From positions 5,486 to 69,485 of the forward strand of contig JAKJJQ010000012.1 in assembly GCA_021713415.1 (NCBI GenBank): DNA of 64,000 bases, read 5' to 3'. Below, in pieces: positions 1 to 9,770 of the stretch (its first letter is position 1; each line of letters opens with the position of its first letter). Source of the DNA: M0027 sp021713415. GTDB lineage: Bacteria > Pseudomonadota > Gammaproteobacteria > Francisellales > Francisellaceae. Position numbers and translations under genes: made by a program. The notes under the pieces are model-generated. The model had not been told where the DNA came from. It saw only the letters and a program-made list of their open reading frames with translations, and ran no database searches.

Positions 1-105
1 CAAAGAAACAATAAAATTTTACTCTCTCTACTTTAATCATTATTTTTCTTCTGTAAAATTTTTTAAATACTTAAAATTATTGCAACTTTAAATGGAGTAA
101 TAAAT

Positions 106-903
106 ATGCATTATATTTGGACACTAAAGCCTGAATCAGAAAAAATATTACAGACAATGAATCAGTGCCTTGAATCTGGTATCAAAGTTAATTTAGATGA
201 TATCTTCTATGATATTACAGATGAAGTGGACGACTTACTTTTGCTCAATGAAATTCCTGCTAGGACCTACTTACAACAACTACTTAAAAATACATCTAAA
301 CCTAAAGAAAAAATTGAACAATTCCGCTTATTTATTCATCAACTTACTGAACAAGTAATAAATGATCCTACTCCTTCGCACGAAGTTAAATACAATTTAT
401 TGCAATCATTTACTAGTATGATGCTTAAAATTCATAAGCTTAATCAACAGTATCAAAAATATATCAAATACCAACTTAATGAAGTAAATTTTAATCAACT
501 AACTGACTCAGCAATCTTATTAACAGATAAATTAAAATATAAAGATTATAATGACAAATGTGATATCTATTTAAATGTATTGAATAAATTTGATTTTATT
601 TCAGTTCCTTATCAATCCAAAAGAATTTCTGTAGAAGATGCTTTTCAACTAGAATTAAATGAACTTGCTTTGTTTGATACTAGCGAAGCATTACTGCAAT
701 TAGATCAAACATTCATTAAATTTATCTCTCAAATAGCACAGACAATGCAAGAAGGTAATATTACCTATACCCAATCTGATATAAATCACTTCTCGTCTAC
801 CATAAAAAAAGAAAAACCACATGATAAATCTAAAATTAGCTTTCCACTTTTTAGTTTTAAGCATGATAAATCTAAAGAGAAAAAAGAGCAGCCTGAACCT
901 TAA
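106..903 (+). CDS. Unrecognised 265-residue protein, lysine-rich tail
   Basis: I do not recognise this protein. It is predicted to be soluble and mainly helical, with no signal peptide or membrane segment. The last 35 residues are strongly basic and contain the pentapeptide HDKSK twice, about 18 residues apart, before a Lys/Glu-rich end. The start is supported by GGAG seven bases upstream of the ATG. It converges with the Fic gene, with only a seven-base gap between them. The charged tail and accessory surroundings would suit a secreted effector, but that is inference. Confidence is high that it is coding and low on role. Confidence 0.75.
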   Translation: MHYIWTLKPESEKILQTMNQCLESGIKVNLDDIFYDITDEVDDLLLLNEIPARTYLQQLLKNTSKPKEKIEQFRLFIHQLTEQVINDPTPSHEVKYNLLQSFTSMMLKIHKLNQQYQKYIKYQLNEVNFNQLTDSAILLTDKLKYKDYNDKCDIYLNVLNKFDFISVPYQSKRISVEDAFQLELNELALFDTSEALLQLDQTFIKFISQIAQTMQEGNITYTQSDINHFSSTIKKEKPHDKSKISFPLFSFKHDKSKEKKEQPEP

Positions 904-910
904 TTAAATA

Positions 911-2161
911 TTAGCCATAGGTTGATAATGAGGTAGTATTACTTGTACTAGCCTGCTGATGACTCTGTTGTTGCTGAACTAGCATAAAAGGTGTTTCTGG
1001 TATGTCAGTATGACCAATGCTACTAATAACAGTATCCTTATGATCTTCACTATGTGCATTATTTATTTTAGTTGCAATTTCTGCTGATCTTTTATAATAA
1101 TTATTAACCTGGCCACCTAAATGATATACTTCTTCAAATGAATCACCCCAGTTATCTTGTATAATATCTCTTGCTTGAGACTCCACTTTATCTTGGAAAA
1201 ATGGCTGACTATCTTCATAAGCATCTTCAATTTCTACCCTGTTTTCATGACTTTTTAATAATCTTTCTATTGCTAAAATACCATCTCGCCCCTGATAATA
1301 TTTAATTAAATTATTTACTGATACATTATCTATCCGATTTGGATCAATAAAAGCAGTCGGCATAAAACCATTTTGCACTAATAATCTCTGCAACAAAATA
1401 ACTGAAGTTCTTAAGTTTGCATCATAAAATGGATGCGTTAATTCGACACCTTTAACAGTTTTAAAAATTAATTCTAAGCGCTCTGTATCACTCTGACAAA
1501 GTGGTAATTTTGTATTATAATTATCAATTATTATATATAAATTAGCTAATATATCTTCTTTAGTTAAAGGTGGAATGACATAATATGAATATCCTGGTTT
1601 TGATCTACCTAGTTTAAAATCATATTCTTTTGCATCACTATAATATTGATAACATAATTTATTATAACTTTTTTTTGAGTCTGCTGCTTCTAATTTTTGT
1701 TCCAATTGGTTTGCTTTTGTGCATATCAATTTTGCTTTATTAGTTTGAATACTCTCTATATCTACTTCTAAATCAGATTCACAAGTTGGCTCACATGCAT
1801 TAATCTCAAAATAAACAGGTGTTATTCGTATGCCTTGTTTAATATGATTAACTTCATTATCATCTAGTTTTTTATGTCTTAACTGAGCGCTATGTAATGG
1901 GTACGGATTAACATCTTCTGTAACTTTTTGATGTATAGATGTAATCAAATCAAGTGAAATAGATTGATCATCCCAATTTTCAGTAAATGCATATTCAAGT
2001 GCATTTAACCCCGCTGTTACTGAATTAGTTTCCCTTTTTGCATATCCCAAAAAACCATATTCTTCATAGCCAAACCAATATTGTTTATCTACCAATAAAC
2101 TAAAAGCTAAACCCTTTTCAAATAAATCAACTACACGTTGCATTTCTTGAGTGCGAGGCAT
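911..2161 (-). CDS. Fic-domain protein with degenerate motif
   Basis: Fic proteins usually transfer AMP or another phosphate-linked group from a nucleotide or related cofactor to a target protein. The motif lies at residues 243-251 and reads HPFYDANLR, against the family pattern HxFx(D/E)GNGRxxR. The catalytic His243, Phe245, acidic Asp247, Asn249 and Arg251 are present, but both glycines are replaced (by Ala248 and Leu250) and the final Arg is a Val. The N-terminal 200 residues are not recognisable; the C-terminal region is Gln/Ser/Thr-rich and ends STYG. No antitoxin-like small gene lies beside it, so an effector-type Fic is more likely than a toxin-antitoxin module. AAGGATTG precedes the ATG. 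The reaction cannot be predicted from the motif. Confidence 0.8.
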   Translation of the reverse strand: MPRTQEMQRVVDLFEKGLAFSLLVDKQYWFGYEEYGFLGYAKRETNSVTAGLNALEYAFTENWDDQSISLDLITSIHQKVTEDVNPYPLHSAQLRHKKLDDNEVNHIKQGIRITPVYFEINACEPTCESDLEVDIESIQTNKAKLICTKANQLEQKLEAADSKKSYNKLCYQYYSDAKEYDFKLGRSKPGYSYYVIPPLTKEDILANLYIIIDNYNTKLPLCQSDTERLELIFKTVKGVELTHPFYDANLRTSVILLQRLLVQNGFMPTAFIDPNRIDNVSVNNLIKYYQGRDGILAIERLLKSHENRVEIEDAYEDSQPFFQDKVESQARDIIQDNWGDSFEEVYHLGGQVNNYYKRSAEIATKINNAHSEDHKDTVISSIGHTDIPETPFMLVQQQQSHQQASTSNTTSLSTYG

Positions 2162-2267
2162 ATACCAATCCTTAAGTAAAACAATAAAATGTTCAATTAT
2201 TTTACCAAAGATTATTTGATTATATTAATTAATAAATTATTTCAATTAAATCAGAGTGAAGTATCGA

Positions 2268-3239
2268 TTAAACCGTTAAAACAATTTTACCTTGCGTCTG
2301 TTTTTTATCTAATAAATAATGTGCTTCTTTTGCAGAAGCAAGTGGAAACTCAGCTGCTATATTAATTTTTAACTGTCCTTCAACAACTAACTTTGCAAGA
2401 GCTAATAAATCTGAGCGACTATTTTCAATTAATAATGTTACTGCCTGTTTATGTTGTTTTTTTGCTGCTTCTATGACATCAGAATGTGTAATTGTTGGTA
2501 CAGTGACCAATAAACCATTTTGATTTAAAACAGCTAATGATTCAATACCAGTATCACCACCAACTAAATCAATAACAAGATCTATATCACGGATAACTTG
2601 ATTAAATTTTACCTCTGAATAATCGATTATTTCATCTACTTTTAAAGATTCTAGAAATTGATGATGTTTTTTTGTTGCAGTGGTAATCACATAAGCACCA
2701 GCATATTTTGCCAATTGTACTGCAATATGCCCTACCCCTCCAGCACCTGCATGAATTAATACGCGCTGATCCTTTTTTAAATTAATATCTTTACGAAATA
2801 ATGACTGCCATGCTGTTAATCCGGCAATTGGAATTGCTGCAGCATCGATATTAGATAATCCTTGAGGTTTTAATGCCATATCAGTTGCGTTAACAATGCA
2901 ATATTCACTATAGGCACAAGGGTTTAAATTTCGATCTATAGCACCAAAAACAATATCTCCTATTTTAAAATCACTAATATCATTACTACATTTAATAACT
3001 TTACCACAAACATCAAAACCTAACCCAGCTGGCAAATCCAAACGCTTTGCAACAAAACTAGTACCCTCTCTTATTTTTGCATCAATTGGATTAACGCCTG
3101 CAGCTAGTACTTTAATTAATAATTTATTTTGATCATCATCAGATAAATTAACTAAAGGAGTTTCAGATAGTTTCAATACTTCAGGATTACCAAATGCCTC
3201 AATTTGAATTCTTTTTGTTAAATGTCCAAGATCTTGCAT
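2268..3239 (-). CDS. Zinc-free NADP-dependent quinone oxidoreductase-like protein (MDR family)
   Basis: A medium-chain dehydrogenase/reductase of the quinone reductase type, expected to use NADPH to reduce quinones or enones in the cytoplasm. An N-terminal GroES-like domain (PEVLKL, GVNPIDAKIREG) precedes a Rossmann domain with the nucleotide motif AGAGGVGHIAVQ near residue 165; it lacks the cysteine/histidine zinc ligands of alcohol dehydrogenases. The frame is open to an ATG at 3245, but AAGGG lies only two bases before that codon and eight before the next in-frame ATG, so the start at 3239 is preferred. It lies downstream of rarA on the same strand with a gap of about 35 bases. Confidence 0.85.
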   Translation of the reverse strand: MQDLGHLTKRIQIEAFGNPEVLKLSETPLVNLSDDDQNKLLIKVLAAGVNPIDAKIREGTSFVAKRLDLPAGLGFDVCGKVIKCSNDISDFKIGDIVFGAIDRNLNPCAYSEYCIVNATDMALKPQGLSNIDAAAIPIAGLTAWQSLFRKDINLKKDQRVLIHAGAGGVGHIAVQLAKYAGAYVITTATKKHHQFLESLKVDEIIDYSEVKFNQVIRDIDLVIDLVGGDTGIESLAVLNQNGLLVTVPTITHSDVIEAAKKQHKQAVTLLIENSRSDLLALAKLVVEGQLKINIAAEFPLASAKEAHYLLDKKQTQGKIVLTV

Positions 3240-3274
3240 TATCATTTCCCTTATTTTTTATGGTTTATATATAA

Positions 3275-4582
3275 CTAATCTTTTTTAGTTTGCCTTAATT
3301 TTAATAACTTCTCTTTAATTGATGCTTCTAGGCCTCGATCTACTGGATGATAAAAAGTTTCAGCTTTTACCCCTTCTGGGAAATAATGTACACCTGCAAC
3401 AAAAGCATCTTTATAATCATGTGGATATTGATAGCCTTTACTATAGCCCATCTCCTTCATTAACTTTGTTGGTGCATTTCGTAAATACATAGGGATTGTA
3501 GGATTATGATGCTTTCTAATCATTGCTTGTGCTTGTGAAAAAGCTTTATATACTGCATTACTTTTTGGTGCAACTGCCATGTAAATTATCGCTTGAGCTA
3601 ATGTTAATTCTCCTTCTGGAGAGCCCAAACGCTCAACAACTTGCCAAGCATCTAATGCAATCTGTAATGCTCTTGGATCAGCATTACCAATATCTTCTGA
3701 TGCCATTCTAACCACTCGCCTTGCAATATATAAAGGATCAGCTCCACCTTCTAACATAGCTGAAAACCAAAAAAGCGCAGCATCTGGATCTGAGCCTCGA
3801 ACTGATTTATGCAATGCAGAGATTAAATCATAAAAATACTCACCCCCTTTATCAAAAGTCATTAAACTTTGACCTAAAACCATTTTAATTGACTCAAGAT
3901 CAATTTTTTTTGTACCATCAACTTCAGGCGCCATCTCTAAAATTGATTCCAACCAATTTAATAACTTACGTGCATCCCCATTACAAGACTCAATTAATAA
4001 TTTCTGATGCTCATCTGTAAACTCTACATTTTCATTTTTTATGACACGTTCTAAGATATTTACTAAATCTTTTTCTTCTAATGCTTTTAAAACATGTACT
4101 CTAACACGAGATAATAATGCATTATTCAACTCAAAAGATGGATTCTCAGTTGTTGCACCTATAAAAATAAACGTCCCATTTTCTATATGTGGTAAAAAAG
4201 CATCTTGTTGTGATTTTGAAAAGCGATGCACTTCATCAACAAATAAAACTGTATTTTCTCCAGTTAATTGCCTTGTTTTAGCTCGCTCAACTACTGCTCG
4301 AATATCTTTTACACCCGATGTTACAGCAGATAGTTCTTCAAGTTTTGCATCAACTGACTGCGCTAAGATTCTTGCTAAGGTTGTTTTACCAGTACCAGGA
4401 GGCCCCCAAAAAATCATTGAATATAATTGAGCTAACTCAATACAGCGTCGTAATGCTTTGCCTTCACCCACTAAATGTGCTTGGCCATAAAAACTTTCTA
4501 AAGAGTCAGGGCGCATCCGTGCTGCTAACGGCTGATTCAGTTGATTAATTTTTTCGCATGTACCTGATATATTTTCAAACAT
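3275..4582 (-). CDS. rarA: Replication-associated recombination protein A (AAA+ ATPase)
   Basis: RarA/MgsA is a clamp-loader-like AAA+ ATPase that acts at stalled replication forks with single-strand binding protein and RecA. The 435-residue length is normal. Walker A is GPPGTGKTT near residue 60, Walker B is LFVDEVHRFSK near residue 115, the sensor region reads GATTENPSFELN, and the C-terminal tetramerisation region has the usual PKSNAVYKAF and GYQYPHDY segments. It sits between coaBC and the oxidoreductase gene, all on the minus strand with short gaps, so co-transcription is likely. Confidence 0.96.
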   Translation of the reverse strand: MFENISGTCEKINQLNQPLAARMRPDSLESFYGQAHLVGEGKALRRCIELAQLYSMIFWGPPGTGKTTLARILAQSVDAKLEELSAVTSGVKDIRAVVERAKTRQLTGENTVLFVDEVHRFSKSQQDAFLPHIENGTFIFIGATTENPSFELNNALLSRVRVHVLKALEEKDLVNILERVIKNENVEFTDEHQKLLIESCNGDARKLLNWLESILEMAPEVDGTKKIDLESIKMVLGQSLMTFDKGGEYFYDLISALHKSVRGSDPDAALFWFSAMLEGGADPLYIARRVVRMASEDIGNADPRALQIALDAWQVVERLGSPEGELTLAQAIIYMAVAPKSNAVYKAFSQAQAMIRKHHNPTIPMYLRNAPTKLMKEMGYSKGYQYPHDYKDAFVAGVHYFPEGVKAETFYHPVDRGLEASIKEKLLKLRQTKKD

Positions 4583-4613
4583 TAAAACTCTCTAATTCGC
4601 TAAAATTATTCTT

Positions 4614-5885
4614 TTAAAAAACCTGAGCTAAATCTAAACACTCTTGATGCTCTATTGACTTTCTGCCTAAGTCACCCTGATTTGGGTTAAAACATACTTC
4701 TGTAATTAAATTAACAATATGCTGTGCTAATTTAACTTTTGTCGTTGAGTCAAACTTATAAACTTTACCACTTGATGTAATCATACTAACTTGGTTATAT
4801 TCACTATGAAAAGGCTCACCTGTCGATTTTATTTCATTTGCTATGATCATATCTAAATTTTTATTGATTAATTTTTCTTTTGCATAAGTTAGAAGGTTTT
4901 GTGTCTCTGCTGCAAAGCCAATAACTTTTGGTCTTAAATCCTTATCTAACCGACCAACTGAAGCTAGTATGTCAACATTTTTAGTTAATTCTAATGTTAA
5001 TAAATCTTGGTCATTTTGTTTCTTGATTTTTTGTTGGCTTGGCTGAGTTATTCGATAATCACTAACTGCCGCTGCTCCAATAAATACATCACACTGATTG
5101 ATATGATCAAATACTGCATGATACATTTCTTCTGCTGTATTAACTTTGATTAAGCATTTAACTTTAGGCTTTGGGATCGATGTTGGCCCACTGATTAATA
5201 TAACTTCTGCACCTGCTTGTGTTAATACTTCGGCAATTGCATAACCCATTTTTCCAGAACTATGATTACTAATGTATCGAACTGGATCAATTGCTTCTCG
5301 TGTCGGACCCGCTGTAATCACAAATTGTTTAGCAACTAACTCAGGGATAATCTGTGATGGCTTTTGACTATTATCTACTATTTCAAAAATTCTCTCAGGC
5401 TCAGCCATTCTACCTGCACCCACATCACCACAAGCTTGTTCACCACTTTCAGGTTGAATAATTTCATAATCTAATGTTATAAGCTTTTCTATATTTTCTT
5501 GGGTAATTGGTTTATGCCACATAATCTTATTCATTGATGGTGCAATAAACACTTTAGCTTCTGTTGCAAGTATAATTGTTGATAATAGATCATCACAAAT
5601 GCCATGAGCTAATTTTGCAATACTATTTGCTGTTGCTGGTGCAATAACAATTAAATCAGCCCACTTTGCTAATTCAATATGTGCCATTGGATTAAAGTCA
5701 TTTTCATAACATTGATCATATGCTTTATGACCTGTAATGGCATGAAAGGTATTTGGGTGAATAAAGTTTTTTGCATGCTCAGTCATTACAACTTTCACAT
5801 CATAACCTGACTGGATAAATAATCGTGCAAGTATAACTGATTTATATGCAGCAATACCGCCTGTAATACCAAGTATAATATTCAT
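4614..5885 (-). CDS. coaBC: Bifunctional phosphopantothenoylcysteine decarboxylase / phosphopantothenate-cysteine ligase
   Basis: CoaBC performs two consecutive steps of coenzyme A synthesis: ligation of cysteine to 4'-phosphopantothenate, then FMN-dependent decarboxylation. The N-terminal CoaC half shows GITGGIAAYKS at the start, the APSMNKIMW substrate motif near residue 115 and the active-site cysteine region GEQACGDVGAGRM near residue 150. The CoaB half begins about residue 185 with ITAGPTREAIDPVRYISN and contains the GFAAET motif. At 423 residues it is slightly longer than usual because of a short C-terminal extension. It is probably the first gene of the leftward group with rarA. Confidence 0.96.
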   Translation of the reverse strand: MNIILGITGGIAAYKSVILARLFIQSGYDVKVVMTEHAKNFIHPNTFHAITGHKAYDQCYENDFNPMAHIELAKWADLIVIAPATANSIAKLAHGICDDLLSTIILATEAKVFIAPSMNKIMWHKPITQENIEKLITLDYEIIQPESGEQACGDVGAGRMAEPERIFEIVDNSQKPSQIIPELVAKQFVITAGPTREAIDPVRYISNHSSGKMGYAIAEVLTQAGAEVILISGPTSIPKPKVKCLIKVNTAEEMYHAVFDHINQCDVFIGAAAVSDYRITQPSQQKIKKQNDQDLLTLELTKNVDILASVGRLDKDLRPKVIGFAAETQNLLTYAKEKLINKNLDMIIANEIKSTGEPFHSEYNQVSMITSSGKVYKFDSTTKVKLAQHIVNLITEVCFNPNQGDLGRKSIEHQECLDLAQVF

Positions 5886-6061
5886 TATCTTTTTAAATGT
5901 TTTAAATTTACTGATAACTACTATTATATACTTGCAATTGACTAAGTTATAGATGATTTAGTTAAATACCTTAAGTCTACAGAAAAAATTACGATAGTAA
6001 TTAACCAACAAAAATGCAATACTGTATAACCAGACATAATGAAACATACAGGGGTTGATTG

Positions 6062-7042
6062 ATGAAACATCTCACTAAAGTATTCTTTATATTATCTATA
6101 TTTGTATACAATCATAGTTTTGCCAATACAGATAGTGATACAACAAATTGGATGAATCAACTATCTGATAGTACTAAAATTAGTCAATTGGTAATACCTG
6201 GCAGTCATGATGCAGGGATGTATTTAACGAAACACTGCACGTTTTTTGTCGCACCTCAATGGGCACAAGCTCAAGGCGCTAATATCTATGATCAATTATC
6301 TTATGGTTCACGCTATTTTGATATCCGTGTTAGTGATGACTTTGATGCTAATAGATTGACAACATACCATCGAACTGATGGCATTGGTTGTGATGGTGAT
6401 TTTTTAGATAATATACTTGATCAAACCACCGAGTACTTACGTCAACACCCAAGTGAATTTGTCATTTTAAAATTTTCACATACCCGCAGTGATGGAGATT
6501 ATGACCCTAAAAAAGAAACTCAAGAAGTGATTAATTTATTAAAAGAGAAATACAAACAATATTTATATGTTACAGTTAACAAAGATGTCAACTTATCAAA
6601 CTTACAACTTGGACAAGTCAGAGGCAAAATTATTGCAGTTTTTGATTCAGAATATAATCATGATAATTTAATTAATCCCAATGAAGGAACGTTTAGTTAT
6701 AGCGATTATCACCCTGAAACTAAAACGATTAATTCTAATATTTCTGTATATGATGAGTATTCAGATAAATCAGATTATGATCAAATGAGAAGTGATCAAA
6801 TAAATAAATTAAAACAATATGGTGGTCTAAACCAAAACTATCTATTTTTACTATCATGGACTTTGACTGGCTCAATCACTCAATTAGATATTAAAAAATT
6901 AGCAGATACTGCAAATGGTCATCTAAAAACAGAATTAAATAATTTAATTATTGATCAACATTATCCAAAACCTAATATTGTTTATATTGACTTTATCAAT
7001 CAAGATTTAGGTAAAACTATAATTCAATATAATGATATTTAA
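6062..7042 (+). CDS. Secreted phosphatidylinositol-specific phospholipase C-like protein
   Basis: Predicted to cleave phosphatidylinositol or a related lipid outside the cytoplasm. A signal peptide covers residues 1-21 and ends near SFAN. The PI-PLC X domain follows: VIPGSHDAGMY holds the first catalytic His (49) and TTYHRTDGIGC the second (103), with FDIRV between them as in bacterial PI-PLCs. At 326 residues it matches the small bacterial enzymes. The frame is open from a TTG at 6059, but AGGGG sits at the proper distance from the ATG at 6062. The next gene also encodes an exported hydrolase. Inositol lipids are mainly eukaryotic, so a host-directed role is plausible but inferred. Confidence 0.85.
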   Translation: MKHLTKVFFILSIFVYNHSFANTDSDTTNWMNQLSDSTKISQLVIPGSHDAGMYLTKHCTFFVAPQWAQAQGANIYDQLSYGSRYFDIRVSDDFDANRLTTYHRTDGIGCDGDFLDNILDQTTEYLRQHPSEFVILKFSHTRSDGDYDPKKETQEVINLLKEKYKQYLYVTVNKDVNLSNLQLGQVRGKIIAVFDSEYNHDNLINPNEGTFSYSDYHPETKTINSNISVYDEYSDKSDYDQMRSDQINKLKQYGGLNQNYLFLLSWTLTGSITQLDIKKLADTANGHLKTELNNLIIDQHYPKPNIVYIDFINQDLGKTIIQYNDI

Positions 7043-7155
7043 CGTTATCCTATATCAAACTTTGTATTATATAAATCAACCATTGATTGATCATAAAAAT
7101 TTGATTACTTTAGTTATCAACGTAAAAAAATTTAATAAAATATCCTGGATGATTT

Positions 7156-8409
7156 ATGCTTAAACGATGTCATTACTTTTTACTACTTCTTCTATTCGTT
7201 TTACCTTCATTTGTACTAGCTCAAGAAGCTGATCAAATTAAGACATTACCTGGTATTAGTAAGCTTAATCAAATTCAATATGCTGGTTATGCTAAAAATA
7301 TCTATTACTGGTATATTCAATCGAAAGAAAATAATGATCATACTCCCATTATTATTTGGACTTCTGGCGGACCAGGTACCAGCAGTTTATATGGATTATT
7401 TAAAGAAAATGGCCCATATAGCTGTCATTTAAATAAACAAAACCAACCTATTTTCCAAGCAGCAACTGATCATGCTGACTGGTCAAAATTTTCTAACTAT
7501 TTAGTTTTTGATCAACCACTTGGTATTGGCTTGTCATTTACAACAAAGAAGAATTTACCTACCTCACCTGAAACTGGCAATTTACAATACTATAATGCGG
7601 TTAAAGCGTTTTTTAATAAGCATCCCAATTTGAAAAGTCATGATATCTATCTTGCTGGTGAATCTTATGGTGGAACTTACATGGCTTTATTAGCTAATAG
7701 TATTTTAAATGACCCTGCCAATCAATTAAAGCTAAAGGGCATTATTATTATCAGTGGTTGGGTTGCCCCTAAAATACAGTATAAAAGTATGCCAATGTTT
7801 GCATATACCCATGGATTGATAGACTTTAGAGAACTAAAGCAATCACAAGCTTTATACCAACAATGCGCAACATGTAACAATCAATCGACTGACTGTAATC
7901 AGACTTGTTCAAAGCTTGATGATTATATTACTCAATCAAGCGGTCTAAATTTACATGATATAGCTGATACCAACCAAGACTCTAACTGGCAAAAAGGTGG
8001 TTGGGTTAATTGCTTGAATTCTCCAATAACACGCCAAGCAATTCATGCAAAGCCAAATCAACCCTATCAACCAATGACTAATATCTGGGATTTATATGGT
8101 AGATTACAACTTGACTCAGTCATACCTATTTATCAAAAACTATTAAAAAATAAGATTAAATTACTTGTTATTTCAGGTTTGAATGATGGTTCTCCAAGTG
8201 GCTATTGGGGAACCAGACTTTGGATAACAAGCTTAGGTTTGAATGATAAGCAGCTTAATCAAACTAAATGGTATCATAAGAATAAATTATTAGGTTATAA
8301 AGTACAATTATCACCAAAGCTATTATGGGTTAAAGTCTTAAATGCAGGACATACTGTGCCAACACAACAACCTTTAATTTCAGAAATTGTTAAAAGCTTT
8401 ATAGCTTAA
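7156..8409 (+). CDS. Secreted serine carboxypeptidase (peptidase family S10)
   Basis: A serine carboxypeptidase that should remove C-terminal residues from peptides at acidic pH. A signal peptide ends near VLAQ (residue 23). The oxyanion-hole motif WTSGGPGTSS is at residues 68-77, the nucleophile Ser170 in AGESYGGTY, Asp344 in GLNDG and His399 in NAGHTVP, giving a complete Ser-Asp-His triad. At 417 residues it is typical of the family, which is common in eukaryotes and patchy in bacteria. It is preceded by the exported PI-PLC gene with a gap of about 110 bases. Its stop overlaps the convergent next gene by four bases. Confidence 0.92.
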   Translation: MLKRCHYFLLLLLFVLPSFVLAQEADQIKTLPGISKLNQIQYAGYAKNIYYWYIQSKENNDHTPIIIWTSGGPGTSSLYGLFKENGPYSCHLNKQNQPIFQAATDHADWSKFSNYLVFDQPLGIGLSFTTKKNLPTSPETGNLQYYNAVKAFFNKHPNLKSHDIYLAGESYGGTYMALLANSILNDPANQLKLKGIIIISGWVAPKIQYKSMPMFAYTHGLIDFRELKQSQALYQQCATCNNQSTDCNQTCSKLDDYITQSSGLNLHDIADTNQDSNWQKGGWVNCLNSPITRQAIHAKPNQPYQPMTNIWDLYGRLQLDSVIPIYQKLLKNKIKLLVISGLNDGSPSGYWGTRLWITSLGLNDKQLNQTKWYHKNKLLGYKVQLSPKLLWVKVLNAGHTVPTQQPLISEIVKSFIA

Positions 8410-8708
8410 TGTACCGTCGCATTAAAGATATCATGATTATCGTTGATAGATAATATTTCAAAGGGTTTAATTAGTTGATTAAATAAGTAGCCATCAATTT
8501 CATCTGCATCAACGTAGTATTTATTTAACCAAATACCTTTACTAGAAATATCTTTTTCATAAGAAACACCATAATTCATTTCAGCAATACATCTAGCTTG
8601 CATTTCATCATCTGCTTGTACAATTGCAGATTCAAAATGTACGCTATTGGCATTCCAAAGAGCAGTTTCCAATATCTCTTGTTTAGGTGTCAATTTATAA
8701 TATTTCAT
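8406..8708 (-). CDS. Unrecognised 100-residue protein
   Basis: A small protein of unknown function with no signal peptide or membrane segment; it is mildly acidic, with one cysteine (Cys40). AAGGGGTTGCC lies immediately before the ATG, a ribosome-binding context also found before other accessory genes here. Its stop codon overlaps that of the convergent carboxypeptidase by four bases. Coding status is supported by the ribosome-binding site and the well-formed frame. Confidence 0.7.
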   Translation of the reverse strand: MKYYKLTPKQEILETALWNANSVHFESAIVQADDEMQARCIAEMNYGVSYEKDISSKGIWLNKYYVDADEIDGYLFNQLIKPFEILSINDNHDIFNATVH

Positions 8709-8867
8709 GGCAACCCCTTTGTCATTTAAGTAACTTTAAAATATAATTGTGATCAGAAAAAATAGCTCAATTTTTCATAATTAGTATGATAACCGATAAT
8801 ATTGCTATAATACTAATTTTAATTTGAAAGTTTTGCAAATAAAATAGAAATACTGTATTTGAAATTA

Positions 8868-9758
8868 TTATTTCTTAATTAAATCATACAACGCTGCTTC
8901 AATAATTGGATAATCAAATTTAAATCCACTTTTAAGCAATTTTTCAGGTTTAATATTTTGTGAACTGAGTAATAACTCTTCTCCCATTTGACCAAAGAGT
9001 TTTTTTACTAAAAATTTTGGCATTGAAAAAATTTGTGGTCGGTATAATAAATTGCATAATACCTGAATCAGCTTCTTTTGTGTACATGCTTTAGGTGCTG
9101 TAAGATTAAAAGCACTATTGATCATTTCATGATTAATTATATGTACAATTGCACGACATAAATCATCAATATGAACCCAAGATATTAATTGCTTACCATC
9201 ACCAATTTTCATACCTAATCCAAATTTAGCAGGTGTAGTTAATTTAGAAATCATTCCGCCATTTTTTCCCAATACAACACCAAAACGTACAATACTATAT
9301 TGTTTTAAATTTGACTCTGTTAGTATGCTTTCCCATTTGTGTGTCACTAGCTGACTAAATGAATAAGTGTCTTCAGCTGTTTGAATATAGTGATCTTCAG
9401 ATTGAATTTCATCAGAAAAGGCATAATAACCAATTGCACTGGCATTAATTAACCATATTGCTTTATTACCAATTAATTCAACTAACTTTTTAGTCGGTTT
9501 AATACGGCTATCAATAATTTTAAACTTTGTTTTAGGAGACCATTTTTTTTCAGCAATACCATAACCACATAAATTAATAACAATATCAAACTGTGAAATA
9601 TTTGATTTGTTTAATTCATCCCAAATTAATACAGCGGTATAACCTTTAATATCTTTTTTTTTCTTTCTTGATAGCAAAGTTAATTCATGCCATTGAGATA
9701 AACATTTAGCTAAAGTGCGACCAACAAACCCTGAACCACCGGCAATTAAAATTTTCAT
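8868..9758 (-). CDS. NAD(P)-dependent epimerase, YfcH/TIGR01777-like
   Basis: An extended short-chain dehydrogenase/reductase of the YfcH type whose substrate is unknown. The N-terminal nucleotide motif is AGGSGFVGRTL; residues 100-120 hold INASAIGYYAF, where the tyrosine matches the active-site region, and RFGVVLGKNGGM and SWVHIDDLCRA follow, both characteristic of this subfamily. The frame extends to a TTG at 9764, but AAAGG lies seven bases before the ATG at 9758, giving a 296-residue protein. It lies just downstream of the ZIP transporter gene with a gap of only about 12 bases, so the two are probably co-transcribed. Confidence 0.88.
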   Translation of the reverse strand: MKILIAGGSGFVGRTLAKCLSQWHELTLLSRKKKKDIKGYTAVLIWDELNKSNISQFDIVINLCGYGIAEKKWSPKTKFKIIDSRIKPTKKLVELIGNKAIWLINASAIGYYAFSDEIQSEDHYIQTAEDTYSFSQLVTHKWESILTESNLKQYSIVRFGVVLGKNGGMISKLTTPAKFGLGMKIGDGKQLISWVHIDDLCRAIVHIINHEMINSAFNLTAPKACTQKKLIQVLCNLLYRPQIFSMPKFLVKKLFGQMGEELLLSSQNIKPEKLLKSGFKFDYPIIEAALYDLIKK

Positions 9759-9770
9759 AAGCAAACCTTT

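Noticed and set aside
4041..4548. Open plus-strand frames across rarA
   Set aside because: They lie antisense to a conserved gene with complete motifs, have no ribosome-binding sites and encode nothing recognisable.
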